Notes: generated from the sequence alone by a model not told the origin. Shown: positions 1-8,014, numbered from the stretch's first letter. The stretch: 64,000 bases of DNA from Clostridium_AM sp963780135 (GCA_963780135.1 CAWAAR010000003.1:2170001-2234000), one strand, 5' to 3'. Translations and numbers: made by a program.

Positions 1-1
1 T

Positions 2-76
2 AAGGAAGCAGGTCTTAAAAATGGTGTGAAAATGCCAGAACGTGAAGCTGGTGTATTTACTAATTTCATAAGGTAA
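2..76 (+). CDS. C-terminal end of a flavodoxin-fold FMN oxidoreductase (cut by window edge)
   Basis: Only the last 24 codons are inside the window. They read as a KEAGLKNGVKMPER-type tail ending in TNFIR, almost the same as the end of the intact protein at 25392-26024 and similar to the one at 15023-15667. It is therefore a third member of the NAD(P)H-dependent, FMN-binding flavodoxin-like reductases of this island. The start and the FMN site are outside the window, so activity cannot be judged. Confidence 0.8.
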   Translation, partial: KEAGLKNGVKMPEREAGVFTNFIR

Positions 77-136
77 CTATATAAAGTTATAATACAAAAC
101 TATAATGAATAAAGTTTAATTAGATCTTAATAATCA

Positions 137-184
137 CAGCCTCCATCAGAATACATCTGATCTGATGTATTCTGATGGAGGCTG
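137..184. terminator. bidirectional intrinsic terminator
   Basis: A perfect 21-bp inverted repeat (137-157 and 164-184) with a 6-nt loop is followed by TTTTTA on the plus strand. It lies between the converging ends of the partial reductase gene and the MerR gene, so it probably terminates both. Confidence 0.9.
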
Positions 185-192
185 TTTTTATA

Positions 193-651
193 TTAGGTAA
201 GTTTATGTATTTTCTTAGATTTTTCTCTGACATATCTAATATCGTCAGGAATATCTTTTTCTTGCATTTCTCTTGGCACAGAAGTTGTACCAGCAGCCTT
301 TGCAGTTTCATAATACCAGCATTTATATTCTAGTACATCAAGGGTATCGTGCAATTGAGATATTTGAGATTCTACTGATTTTCGTTGTTCTTGAAACATA
401 TTCAAACGTTGGTCAATTGTTTCATCGCCTTGCATTCCCCATTCCACAAAAGTTTTTATATCCTTAAGTGACATACCAGTTTTTTTTAAACAGTCTATCA
501 TGAACAGCCACTCAAAATCTTTATCTTTAAACATTCGTATGCCACGTTCACTACGTTCCACAAATGGAAGCAAACCTTCTTTAGCATAAAAACGAAGAGT
601 ATATGGGGAAATATTAATTTTTTTTGATATATCACTGATTGTGTAATACAT
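193..651 (-). CDS. MerR-family transcriptional regulator
   Basis: A 152-residue protein with an N-terminal winged-helix domain of MerR type (start MYYTISDISKKINIS, then TLRFYAKEGLLPFVER) and a coiled-coil dimerisation region from about residue 75. The C-terminus has no obvious metal-binding cysteine cluster; this and the neighbours fit a regulator that senses reactive organic compounds. The start is set by GGGAGG upstream of the ATG. It is transcribed divergently from the iron alcohol dehydrogenase at 774, and the shared 122-bp gap contains a MerR-type promoter, so control of the dehydrogenase is the natural inference. Confidence 0.9.
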   Translation of the reverse strand: MYYTISDISKKINISPYTLRFYAKEGLLPFVERSERGIRMFKDKDFEWLFMIDCLKKTGMSLKDIKTFVEWGMQGDETIDQRLNMFQEQRKSVESQISQLHDTLDVLEYKCWYYETAKAAGTTSVPREMQEKDIPDDIRYVREKSKKIHKLT

Positions 652-683
652 AAGTTTCCTCCCAAAAATAAAATAAAAAATTC

Positions 684-714
684 TTGACTTAGAGTAAACT
701 ATCAGGTTTAAGCT
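684..714 (+). promoter_or_regulatory. MerR-type promoter of the alcohol dehydrogenase
   Basis: TTGACT at 684-689, a 19-bp spacer, then TAAGCT at 709-714. Overlong 19-20 bp spacers holding the operator are typical of MerR-activated promoters. The sequence TTGACTTAGAGT recurs at 2225 and 4496 with the same geometry. Confidence 0.7.
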
Positions 715-773
715 GATTATATCACATACAAAAACATGTGTAAATTTTTTATGATAAATTTAGGAGGAAAATT

Positions 774-1943
774 ATGAGTTTTAATATGTATGTACCTACA
801 AGAATTTTGTTTGGAGCTGGAATGCTTAATCAGCTTCACAATCAGGAATTACCTGGAAAAAAAGCAATGATTGTTATTTCGAATGGAAAGTCTACAAAGG
901 CGAATGGCTACCTTAGCCGTACAGAAGATGAGCTTAAGAAGGCAGGTATCGGATCAGCTGTATTTGATAAAGTTGAGCCTAATCCAGTGAAGAATACAGT
1001 AATGGAAGGTGCTGCTTTTGCAAAAGAAAATGATTGTGACTTTGTAGTGGCTTTAGGAGGTGGAAGCTGCATTGATTCTGCTAAAGCTATGGCAGTTATG
1101 GCAACAAATGATGGAGATTTATGGGATTATATTGGAAGTGGAACAGGTAAAGGACATTCAGTTACTAAAAATCCAATACCTATAGTAGCTATAAGCACAA
1201 CTGCTGGAACAGGTTCTGAAGCAGATGCTGGATGTGTAATAACAAAGCCTGAAACAAATGAAAAATTAGGATTAAAGACACCGCTTATTTTTCCAGTGTT
1301 ATGTATAGAAGACCCAGAACTTATGACAAGTGTACCAAAGAACTTTACTGCATATCAGGGATTTGATGCGTTGAGTCATAGTATGGAAGGATATGTATCT
1401 AAATTTGCAAATCTAATGAGTGATATGTATGCAATCACTGCTATAGAAAATGTTAGTCATTATCTTGCTCGTGTTGTAAAAGATGGCAATGATATAGAAG
1501 CTAGAGAACATGTAGCCTTTGGAAATATTTTATCTGGAACAGTTATGTGTGTTGGAACAACTTCTAGTCAGCATTCCCTTGAACATGCATTATCAGCTTA
1601 TCATCCAAATCTTCCACATGGAGCAGGACTTATCATGCTATGCCGTGCTTATTTTACAAATATTATTGAGAAACATGGTTGCGATGAACGTTTTATCAGT
1701 ATGGCAAAAGCAATGGAGATTGAAAATGCTAATGAACCAATGGATTTCATTAAATCTTTAAATAAATTATTAGAGGATTGTGGAGTAGCAGACCTTAAAA
1801 TGAGTGACTATGGAATTACTCCAGATGAATTTCCAAAGATGGCAGATAATGCGATGGGGCCAATGGGAGGCTTGTTTGCTTGTGACCGTGTACAGTTGAC
1901 TCGTGAAGATTGTATTTCTATTTACCAAAAATCCTATAAATAA
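774..1943 (+). CDS. iron-containing alcohol dehydrogenase
   Basis: A 389-residue group III (Fe-ADH) dehydrogenase, full length for the family. It should interconvert an alcohol and an aldehyde with NAD(P)H in the cytosol. The nucleotide-binding GGGSCIDSAK segment lies near residue 95, the STTAGTGSEAD segment near 142, and the metal-binding region includes DALSHSMEGY and a later NLPHGAG. AGGAGG precedes the ATG. It follows the MerR-type promoter at 684 and is the only gene directly behind one of the five such promoters that is still intact, suggesting aldehyde-stress induction. The physiological substrate cannot be read from the sequence. Confidence 0.9.
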   Translation: MSFNMYVPTRILFGAGMLNQLHNQELPGKKAMIVISNGKSTKANGYLSRTEDELKKAGIGSAVFDKVEPNPVKNTVMEGAAFAKENDCDFVVALGGGSCIDSAKAMAVMATNDGDLWDYIGSGTGKGHSVTKNPIPIVAISTTAGTGSEADAGCVITKPETNEKLGLKTPLIFPVLCIEDPELMTSVPKNFTAYQGFDALSHSMEGYVSKFANLMSDMYAITAIENVSHYLARVVKDGNDIEAREHVAFGNILSGTVMCVGTTSSQHSLEHALSAYHPNLPHGAGLIMLCRAYFTNIIEKHGCDERFISMAKAMEIENANEPMDFIKSLNKLLEDCGVADLKMSDYGITPDEFPKMADNAMGPMGGLFACDRVQLTREDCISIYQKSYK

Positions 1944-2044
1944 TTAGATTTTGTTAATGTTTCTACTTCAACAAAACAAATGCTGGAGCAAAAATGTAAT
2001 ATTGAATAAATAAGCATGGAGGATATTAATAGTCTTTGTGCTAA

Positions 2045-2175
2045 AGCAAAGACATAGTTTTCATTGGTTATCCTAATTGGTGGCTTTCCATTGTTTTTAC
2101 AATATTTTTTCACACAAGTTTAATTTACCATTTATGAGGGTGCAGGCGCAAATATAAGTGAATTTCAGGTTAAGT
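2045..2175 (+). pseudogene. flavodoxin remnant
   Basis: Broken reading frames preserve flavodoxin signatures: DIVFIGYPNWW (about 2051-2083), then, after a loss of sequence, an EGAGANIS stretch (about 2136-2160) matching the THEGSGxGNSIS segment of short-chain flavodoxins. Stops and a frameshift interrupt it. It lies between the alcohol dehydrogenase and the next MerR-type promoter. Confidence 0.55.
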
Positions 2176-2224
2176 GTATTTTATTACTATCTGATGTTAA
2201 TAAAATTTTTTCTTGAAAAGCTAT

Positions 2225-2255
2225 TTGACTTAGAGTTGACTAGCAGTTTTAGAAT
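2225..2255 (+). promoter_or_regulatory. MerR-type promoter, second copy
   Basis: TTGACT at 2225-2230, 19-bp spacer, TAGAAT at 2250-2255. The spacer starts TAGAGTTGACTAG, close to the copies at 684 and 4496. A decayed merR start follows it. Confidence 0.65.
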
Positions 2256-2275
2256 TTATTTTAAGGGGGTGAAAC

Positions 2276-2446
2276 ATATCGATTAGGGATGTAAGTAGTA
2301 AATTTGATATCTTTCTATATTATAAAGGAATTGCTTCAATACTTTTCATAATAAAAAATAAAAGTGGAATTAGAGATTATGCGGAGAATAATCTAAAATG
2401 TATTGAATTTATCACGTGTATGAGAGTTGCAGAAGTGAAATTATGA
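2276..2446 (+). pseudogene. MerR-family regulator remnant (DNA-binding domain)
   Basis: One open frame without a start codon reads IRDVSSKFDI, then NKSGIRDYAENN and KCIEFITCMR, which are the first helix, the wing and the following helix of a MerR DNA-binding domain. About ten residues between FDI and the wing are garbled, and the frame stops at 2446 before the dimerisation helix. The original ATG seems lost from an ACATATCGATTAG context. It is probably a dead, formerly autoregulated merR. Confidence 0.65.
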
Positions 2447-2476
2447 AGATATATTAATTTTAGTAAGGAGGACATT

Positions 2477-4471
2477 ATGAAAAGTATAAAAACAAAGTTA
2501 ATACTATTTTTTGGTTTATTAATAGCAGGGACATGCATAGGGTTAGGTATAATCTCATTTGTTAACTCATCAAATGCACTAAGGTTAAATATAGGAAAAA
2601 CCATTCCTGAAATTGCAAAACAAACGGCAAGTAGTATTCAAGGTAGAATTGAAGGAGAGTTAAGTTCATTAGAGTCTATAGCAGCAAGAGATGATATAAA
2701 GGATACTAATAATTCATGGGAAAATAAAAAGATAGTTCTTTTAGAGGAGGCTAAAAGAAAAGGTTGCATTAGAATGGGGATTATAGATAAGAATGGAGAC
2801 GGCATAAATAGTGATGGAGTATCTGCAAATGCTAAAGATAGAGAATACTTTAAGAATGCAATATCAGGTAAAAGTAATGTGTCAGATCCAGTAATAAGTA
2901 AATCAGATGGTTCTGTTAACATTGCGTATGCAGTTCCTATTAAAAATAATGATGAAATTGTAGGTGTATTACTTGAAGTAATTGATGGTTATAAATTAAG
3001 TGAATTTATGGATCAAGTAAAGTTTGGAAATACAGGTTTTGCATTTATGATAAATGGAGATGGGACAACTATTGCACATGTCAATAGAGAGTTAGTTAAG
3101 CAAGCGGATAATTCAATTAAAAATGTAAAGAAAGATCCATCACTTCAAACTGCAGCAGATATTGATAAAAAAATAATTGCAGGAGGGATAGGTCTTGGTG
3201 AATATACATATAAAGGAGTAGATAAGCTTGTTGGTTATGCTCCAGTAAATGGAACAAATTGGTTTGTTGGCGTTAACTTAACTAAATCTGAAGTATTATC
3301 AGAATTAAACAGTCTACAAATATCTGTTATGGTATCATCTGTAGTATTCTTGTTAATTGGTTTAATGATAATTTATATTATTGCCAATAGCATTGTAAAA
3401 GGAATAAAATTAACTTCAAAACATTTAGAACTATTAGCAGTAGGAGACTTATGTGAAGACGTTTCTCCTAAATATTTAAAATCAAAAGATGAAGTTGGGC
3501 GAATGACTAATTCAATGAAAGTAATGCAAGATTCTTTAAGAAAGATGATTAAAAAAATAAAAGAAAATTCTTCGAATATTAATGAACAAGCAGAAAACTT
3601 ATCTTCTGTTTCAAAAGATATATCAAGCGTATCAAAAAATGTAACAGAAGCAATATCTAAAGTATCAAAAGGAATAAGTAGTGAATCTGATGAACTAATA
3701 TACATAACAAAAATACTTGATGAATTTAGTAATAAGTTATCTAAAATGGTTAGTGAAATAGAGACTATAGATTCAAGTTCTAGAGAAATAAGTACAATGG
3801 CAACTGTTAGCAGTACTGAGATGAATAAATTAAGCCAATTAGTAACCAATGTAAGTAATTCATTTAGAGAGTTTTATAATAAAATAATTGTTCTTGGAAA
3901 AGACATAAATGAAATAGATGAAATTACTAATATAATAAATAGTATTTCAGAACAAACAAATTTATTAGCACTAAATGCAGCTATTGAAGCAGCTAGGGCA
4001 GGAGAAGCAGGAAGAGGATTTTCAGTAGTAGCAGAGGAAATAAGAGAACTTGCTGAACAATCAAAAGACTCATCAGAAACTATTAGCAAACTAATCAATG
4101 TTATATCTAAAAATACTGATACTATAGTTCAAGAGTCCATTATAATGGATGATGAAATGATGAATCAAGCTAAGATCATAGATAATTCAATAACATCTTT
4201 CAAGAAAATAATACAAGCAGTAGATGAAGTAATTCCGAAAATTGAAACAGTTAAAATTTCTGCTGAGAATATAGAAAATGATAAGAATGCTATTTTAACT
4301 AAAATAGATGGAGTATCTTCAGTTTCAATAGAAGTATCTGCATCGGCACAGGAAATCACAGCATCTTCAGAAGAAATGAATGCTTCGACAGAAGAAGTTG
4401 CGTCAGCAGCACAAATGCTTAATAATACGACTAATCAAATGATGGAAGAAGCAAATAGGTTTAAAGTTTAA
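2477..4471 (+). CDS. methyl-accepting chemotaxis protein
   Basis: A 664-residue transmembrane chemoreceptor. One membrane helix at about residues 8-28, an extracellular Cache-type sensor to about 275 (with DKNGDGINSDG and a repeated PAS-like half), a second helix at about 280-302, a HAMP linker, then a long cytoplasmic coiled coil with the signalling tip EQTNLLALNAAIEAARAGE near 490. It should pass ligand binding to CheA/CheW. AAGGAGG precedes the ATG. It stands alone, inserted between two decayed merR copies, and is probably unrelated to the reductases. The ligand is not predictable. Confidence 0.93.
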   Translation: MKSIKTKLILFFGLLIAGTCIGLGIISFVNSSNALRLNIGKTIPEIAKQTASSIQGRIEGELSSLESIAARDDIKDTNNSWENKKIVLLEEAKRKGCIRMGIIDKNGDGINSDGVSANAKDREYFKNAISGKSNVSDPVISKSDGSVNIAYAVPIKNNDEIVGVLLEVIDGYKLSEFMDQVKFGNTGFAFMINGDGTTIAHVNRELVKQADNSIKNVKKDPSLQTAADIDKKIIAGGIGLGEYTYKGVDKLVGYAPVNGTNWFVGVNLTKSEVLSELNSLQISVMVSSVVFLLIGLMIIYIIANSIVKGIKLTSKHLELLAVGDLCEDVSPKYLKSKDEVGRMTNSMKVMQDSLRKMIKKIKENSSNINEQAENLSSVSKDISSVSKNVTEAISKVSKGISSESDELIYITKILDEFSNKLSKMVSEIETIDSSSREISTMATVSSTEMNKLSQLVTNVSNSFREFYNKIIVLGKDINEIDEITNIINSISEQTNLLALNAAIEAARAGEAGRGFSVVAEEIRELAEQSKDSSETISKLINVISKNTDTIVQESIIMDDEMMNQAKIIDNSITSFKKIIQAVDEVIPKIETVKISAENIENDKNAILTKIDGVSSVSIEVSASAQEITASSEEMNASTEEVASAAQMLNNTTNQMMEEANRFKV

Positions 4472-4495
4472 AATAATTTTTAAATTAATAAATAC

Positions 4496-4526
4496 TTGAC
4501 TTAGAGTTGAACAATGGTATTAAACA
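4496..4526 (+). promoter_or_regulatory. MerR-type promoter, third copy
   Basis: TTGACT at 4496-4501, 19-bp spacer, weak TAAACA at 4521-4526. The first 15 bases, TTGACTTAGAGTTGA, match the copy at 2225. A ribosome site AAGGAGGTG and a decayed merR start follow. Confidence 0.6.
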
Positions 4527-4546
4527 TGATTTCAAGGAGGTGAAAC

Positions 4547-4600
4547 ATGATGATTACAGATGTAAGTGGGCAATTTGATATCACTATTTATGCGATATAG
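4547..4600 (+). pseudogene. MerR-family regulator remnant (first 17 codons)
   Basis: Behind AAGGAGGTG, ATGATG opens a frame MMITDVSGQFDIT that matches the first helix of MerR proteins and the remnant at 2276, then hits TAG at 4600. Nothing recognisable as the rest of the regulator follows up to 4883. The 283 bp that remain are AT-rich and show no gene. Confidence 0.55.
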
Positions 4601-4883
4601 TAGAGTAATCTCTCTAATAAGAAAATATAGGTAATTACAGTGATATACTGAATTTATAAGTCATTCTCAGTAGTTTGAAATTGCTACAATATTCTATATT
4701 ACAAATTAATATAGAGATTTTAATAGAATAACCAAAGTTCAGCCAAGATTTAAAATTTAAAGTTGAATATCCTTCAAGTTTTTTTACTCAAACTCAACTT
4801 TCTCTCCATTGTTAGCGGATTAAACTGGATTTATAATGAATTTATTAAGGGCCCTTTGAATTGGAAAAAATGGAGGTGTTCAG

Positions 4884-5198
4884 TTGAATAAATTAAATAT
4901 TGGACAAACAATTTTAAAATTAAGAAAAGACAGGAAACTAACTCAAAAGCAGCTAGCTTCAATGGTTGGAGTTTCAACAGGTGCAGTAAGCAAATGGGAA
5001 AATGAAAGCTTCACGCCGGATAGTTCTCTACTAGCACCATTGGCACGTGCATTAAATACATCCCTCGATGAGTTATTGTCTTTTCAGTCCCAACTTTCAG
5101 AAGAAGAGGTTACTAATATTAAACAAGAATTAATTAAAGTGTTTTTACATGAAAGTCATGCTGCCGGAGAAGCAAAATGTTTACTGTACTTAAAGTAA
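4884..5198 (+). CDS. XRE-family helix-turn-helix regulator, probably truncated
   Basis: A 104-residue protein starting at TTG, supported by TGGAGGTG five bases upstream. Residues 5-65 form a classic XRE/Cro helix-turn-helix (LRKDRKLTQKQLASMVGVS, then AVSKWENE). The tail LSEEEVTNIKQELIKVFLH resembles the linker seen in longer XRE regulators, which usually go on for another 150 residues or more. Here the frame stops at 5198, so the sensor part is likely lost. DNA binding may survive; function is unknown. Confidence 0.7.
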   Translation: MNKLNIGQTILKLRKDRKLTQKQLASMVGVSTGAVSKWENESFTPDSSLLAPLARALNTSLDELLSFQSQLSEEEVTNIKQELIKVFLHESHAAGEAKCLLYLK

Positions 5199-5381
5199 TA
5201 TTCAAACAGCATTCATTTTAAGTTTGAAGTTGCAGGTTTAATTTACATGTATTTGCTGATTCTAATGAACATAAAGTTATGTGTCACTTTTGTGAAGTGG
5301 TATCAGTTAAATTAAGAAATAAAAGTGTTTAATTAATTTCTATGTTTTTTTTATTAATTAAATTTTTTGTTAAAAAAAGAC

Positions 5382-5400
5382 TTGACTTCGAGTTACATTT
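5382..5400 (+). promoter_or_regulatory. MerR-type promoter fragment, fourth copy
   Basis: TTGACTTCGAGTTAC keeps the -35 box and the left operator half of the family. After about 5395 it runs straight into a transposase-like reading frame, so the right half and -10 are lost. This marks an insertion or deletion junction. Confidence 0.5.
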
Positions 5401-5610
5401 ACTTGTCTTAAATGTGGTGCAAAGCATTCATTAACAAGACATGGCTGCTATGAAAGAAATGTTTTGCTTATTGATGAATTTGGCAATATCCAAGATAGAA
5501 GGATGGTTGTTTTAAGGGTTAAATGCTCTTCTAATATTCCAATTCCTGATTACTTAAGTTTGATTTAAGAAGGACATTCCACAACACAGGTTGTATATTA
5601 TTTTAATTAT
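5401..5610 (+). pseudogene. zinc-finger transposase-like (DUF6431-type) remnant
   Basis: The frame reads TCLKCGAKHSLTRHGCYERN, then VLRVKC and PDYLSLI, resembling the N-terminal zinc-binding part of DUF6431 transposase-related proteins. An in-frame TAA at 5566-5568 is followed by EGHSTTQVVYYFNYS in the same frame, also plausible for that family. No terminal inverted repeats or catalytic domain remain. Confidence 0.5.
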
Positions 5611-5745
5611 TCTCAGGGTAAAGGAAAAGCAGGCGATTGTATTGGCTGCAAGCAGTGTGAAAGACATTGTCCTCAGCACATAGAGATTACAAAACATTTA
5701 AAGAAAATATCAGAAATCTATGATGGATTTAAGGGATGGAGATAA
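5611..5745 (+). pseudogene. C-terminus of a ferredoxin-fused aldo/keto reductase
   Basis: In the same frame as the transposase-like remnant, the sequence changes to GKAGDCIGCKQCERHCPQHI followed by ITKHLKKISEIYDGFKGW and a stop at 5745. CxxCxxCxxxCP is a 4Fe-4S site, and this tail is characteristic of clostridial aldo/keto reductases with a C-terminal ferredoxin domain. The catalytic barrel is gone. Confidence 0.7.
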
Positions 5746-5810
5746 AAGAATAATAATAATTTGCATAGCTAAAAGAAGTATAAAAAAGTAAGGGTTTACT
5801 AAAAATTCAC

Positions 5811-5841
5811 TTGATTTGAAGTTGACTCAAAGTGATATGCT
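5811..5841 (+). promoter_or_regulatory. MerR-type promoter, fifth copy
   Basis: TTGATT at 5811-5816, 19-bp spacer containing TTGACTCAAAG, and TATGCT at 5836-5841. It lies in front of decayed flavodoxin sequence rather than an intact gene. Confidence 0.55.
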
Positions 5842-5934
5842 TACTTAACTCGAATAATAATAAATAAGAAAGCGGGAGTGTATAGAATTAGATTACTCCA
5901 GAAATCAAGAGAAGGAAAATAAGTTAAATAAAAT

Positions 5935-6030
5935 TTATCTGGTAAAACCATTATTCCGTTCAATACGAATGGCGGAAGTGGTTTTCCAAATGCAATTAGT
6001 ACGATTGAAGACTTACAATCAAATAAATGC
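5935..6030 (+). pseudogene. flavodoxin remnant (central segment)
   Basis: The frame LSGKTIIPFNTNGGSGF followed by NAISTIEDLQ is the FMN-binding 90s-loop region of a short-chain flavodoxin (compare GKTVIPFCTSSSSGIG in the intact protein at 8015-8674). It breaks at about 6030, where sequence homologous to the antisense strand of the LysR gene at 20410-21264 begins. Confidence 0.65.
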
Positions 6031-6034
6031 TGCT

Positions 6035-6133
6035 GTGCAGGAGCACATGAAGTTCATCTTAGAGCTTTTGTATAGAGCGACTTAGTGCTGGTTGGGATAA
6101 ATGCAATTCCTCTGATTGATATATTTCAAACAT
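6035..6133 (-). pseudogene. LysR-family regulator remnant with internal deletions
   Basis: Collinear with the start of the intact lysR at 20410-21264 but missing two internal blocks. One loss joins GTGCAGGAGCACATGAA directly to GTTCATCTT; in the intact copy two ACATGAA repeats (20971 and 21131) flank about 160 bp. A second loss removes about 50 bp. The start codon (6131-6133) and the intergenic region beyond it are conserved with 21262-21397. Confidence 0.7.
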
Positions 6134-6266
6134 AATTTTACCTCCTATTATTATATCATTTCAGTATGCGTTATAATTATAGTACATTTCGCAATCGGCA
6201 TTGTACTTTTTTATAAAAAATGTGTATGCTTATTTCAGAATCAAGAGGAAACATGGAGATGACAAA

Positions 6267-6449
6267 ATGGAATTTGCAAAACTAAACAATGGAGTAGAAA
6301 TGCCAGTGTTAGGATTTAGAGTTATTCAGGTAGATGATCCAGCGATATGTGAGCAGGCAGAATTAGATGCAATTGAAGTAGGATATCGTTCCGTTGATAC
6401 AGCACAGGCTTACAGAAATGAAGCAGTAGTAGGAAATGCAATAAAAAAC
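6267..6449 (+). pseudogene. aldo/keto reductase remnant (N-terminal third)
   Basis: About 61 codons from MEFAKLNNGVEMPVLGF to GNAIKN match the first part of the intact reductases at 10219 and 22368 and keep the catalytic Asp (SVDTA) and Tyr (AQAYRNE) but not Lys or His. The leader in front is homologous to that of a different reductase (21398), so the copy is chimeric. After 6449 the sequence becomes flavodoxin-like in another frame. A readable 105-residue frame (6201-6518) crosses the junction but is not a real protein family member. Confidence 0.75.
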
Positions 6450-6607
6450 ATTAATGTTCTGGATATGGAGGAACATATAGTACAATTAAGAAGTTTGAGC
6501 CAAAGGCGAAGGTTTTAGATGGACTTACCATACGAAGAGGCGATATGCAGTCTGATCAGACAGAAACAGTCATTAAGTGCTTGGATAAACTTGGATTAGC
6601 AAAGTAA
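6450..6607 (+). pseudogene. flavodoxin C-terminal remnant
   Basis: From about 6461 the frame GYGGTYSTIKKFEPKAKVLD, then GLTIRRGDMQSDQTETVIK and LDKLGLAK, is the last helix and strand of a short-chain flavodoxin. The front of the gene is absent, having been replaced by reductase sequence. The next 100 bp (to 6711) hold a short open stretch IEITISIEDGAWIEKDD that I cannot assign. Confidence 0.6.
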
Positions 6608-6711
6608 TTGAAATAACAATAAGTATTGAAGATGGTGCATGGATAGAGAAAGATGATATCTGGCTGACAGATATATTCACATCAAATTAGTATCAGGGAA
6701 AGAGGTAATAA

Positions 6712-7404
6712 ATGAATTTTAAATCGAAGGCAAAAATGGTGATTGATATCGCAATGAGCATTGCTCTATTTGCACTCATGTCATTCCAGTTCACCGAACA
6801 GAAGAATCATGAGATTGCAGGAGCAGTCATGCTTATACTATTTTTTATGCATCACTTTATGAATTATAAGTGGCATTCCATACTGGGAAAAGGAAAGTAC
6901 TCTATACAGAGAAATCTTCTGGTCATAGCAGATATGCTCCTTCTTATAGATATGACTGCTCTGATGGTCAGTGGCATCAGAATGTCTCGATATATTTTCC
7001 GGTTTCTCGACCTAAATATGAGTTGGTCTCTTGCAAGGAGTCTGCATATGGTTTCAAGTTATACAGGCTTCTTATTGATGGGATTTCATATAGGATTACA
7101 TTATGGAATGATTCTTGGAATGTTTCGTATAATAGTTCATATTACGAAGAAAAATAAGATACGGACATGGATTCTTCGAGGTATTGCAGGGATAGCATCT
7201 GTATATGGAGTGTATGCATTGTTTAAAAGAAATTTTATATCTTACATAACATTACAAATGCACTTTGTAATGTTCAATTATAAAGAACCAGTTATTTTCT
7301 ATGAGTTAGATTTGCTTGCGATAACCATTCTAATGATCTTTGCTGGATATTACCTACAGAAACTATTTATATATTTAAAAACAAAGGAGAAACGTAATGA
7401 GTAA
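6712..7404 (+). CDS. DUF4405-type integral membrane protein
   Basis: A 230-residue membrane protein with about five or six hydrophobic segments (roughly 12-27, 34-50, 67-88, 110-130, 147-165 and 195-213). Histidines at helix positions (NHEIAG, MHHFMNYKWH, SLHMVSSYTG, GFHIGLHYG) fit the DUF4405 family, thought to resemble cytochrome b and to bind haem. It starts after GAAAGAGG and its stop overlaps the next gene's start by 8 bp, so it is translationally coupled to a flavodoxin-fold reductase. A membrane redox partner is inferred, not shown. Confidence 0.75.
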   Translation: MNFKSKAKMVIDIAMSIALFALMSFQFTEQKNHEIAGAVMLILFFMHHFMNYKWHSILGKGKYSIQRNLLVIADMLLLIDMTALMVSGIRMSRYIFRFLDLNMSWSLARSLHMVSSYTGFLLMGFHIGLHYGMILGMFRIIVHITKKNKIRTWILRGIAGIASVYGVYALFKRNFISYITLQMHFVMFNYKEPVIFYELDLLAITILMIFAGYYLQKLFIYLKTKEKRNE

Positions 7405-7936
7405 AAATATTTTGATTTTATCAGGAAGTCCAAGAAAAGGTGGCAATTCAGATTTTTTATGTGATGAATTCGCAAGAGGAGCTGTAGAAGCCGGCAATAT
7501 CGTAGAGAAAATATTTTTGAGAGAGAAGAAAATTGGTTATTGTACTGCCTGCTATTATTGCAGGGATCATGCTGGAGTCTGTGCCATAAAAGATGATATG
7601 TTACAAATATTAGAGCGAATGCATTGGGCAGATGTTATCGTTCTTGCAAGTCCGGTATATTTCTATTCCATTGATGCACAGATGAAAACAGTAATTGATA
7701 GAACACTGGCTCAGTGGACAAAACTGAAGGATAAAGAATTCTATTATATTATGACATGTGCCGATGAAGACAGAGCTGCCATGGATGTGACATTAGAGTG
7801 TTTCCGTGGATTTGCAGTCTGTCTGGGTGGTTCACAGGAAAAAGGTGTGGTTTATGGAACAGGAACATATGAAGCTGGTTCCGTAAAAACAAAGAAGACA
7901 ATGCAGGAAGCATATGAAATGGGAAAGGGAGTGTAA
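7397..7936 (+). CDS. flavodoxin-fold NAD(P)H-dependent FMN oxidoreductase
   Basis: A 179-residue protein of the NADPH-dependent FMN reductase/flavodoxin superfamily. The phosphate-binding loop ILSGSPRKGGNSD is at residues 6-18, the iron-sulphur-flavoprotein-like CTACYYCRDHAGVC cluster at about 50-63, and the flavin loop ASPVYFYSIDAQMK at about 94-107. It should bind FMN and may carry a cysteine-bound cofactor. It overlaps the upstream membrane protein gene. The protein at 23398-23931 is a paralogue with the same motifs. Confidence 0.88.
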   Translation: MSKNILILSGSPRKGGNSDFLCDEFARGAVEAGNIVEKIFLREKKIGYCTACYYCRDHAGVCAIKDDMLQILERMHWADVIVLASPVYFYSIDAQMKTVIDRTLAQWTKLKDKEFYYIMTCADEDRAAMDVTLECFRGFAVCLGGSQEKGVVYGTGTYEAGSVKTKKTMQEAYEMGKGV

Positions 7937-8014
7937 CGGAGATATTTTACCTTTGAAGAATTTAGTTTTGTCAATAGGGTTAATTTAAAAATTTATTTTA
8001 TAAGGAGAATAATC

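Noticed and set aside
3373..4359. Several minus-strand open frames inside the chemoreceptor gene
   Set aside because: They are antisense shadows of a clearly coding region, with Ser/Ile-rich composition and no ribosome sites.
6201..6518. 105-residue frame as a small functional reductase
   Set aside because: It joins a reductase start to out-of-frame flavodoxin sequence and lacks the catalytic Lys and His, so it is treated as two remnants.
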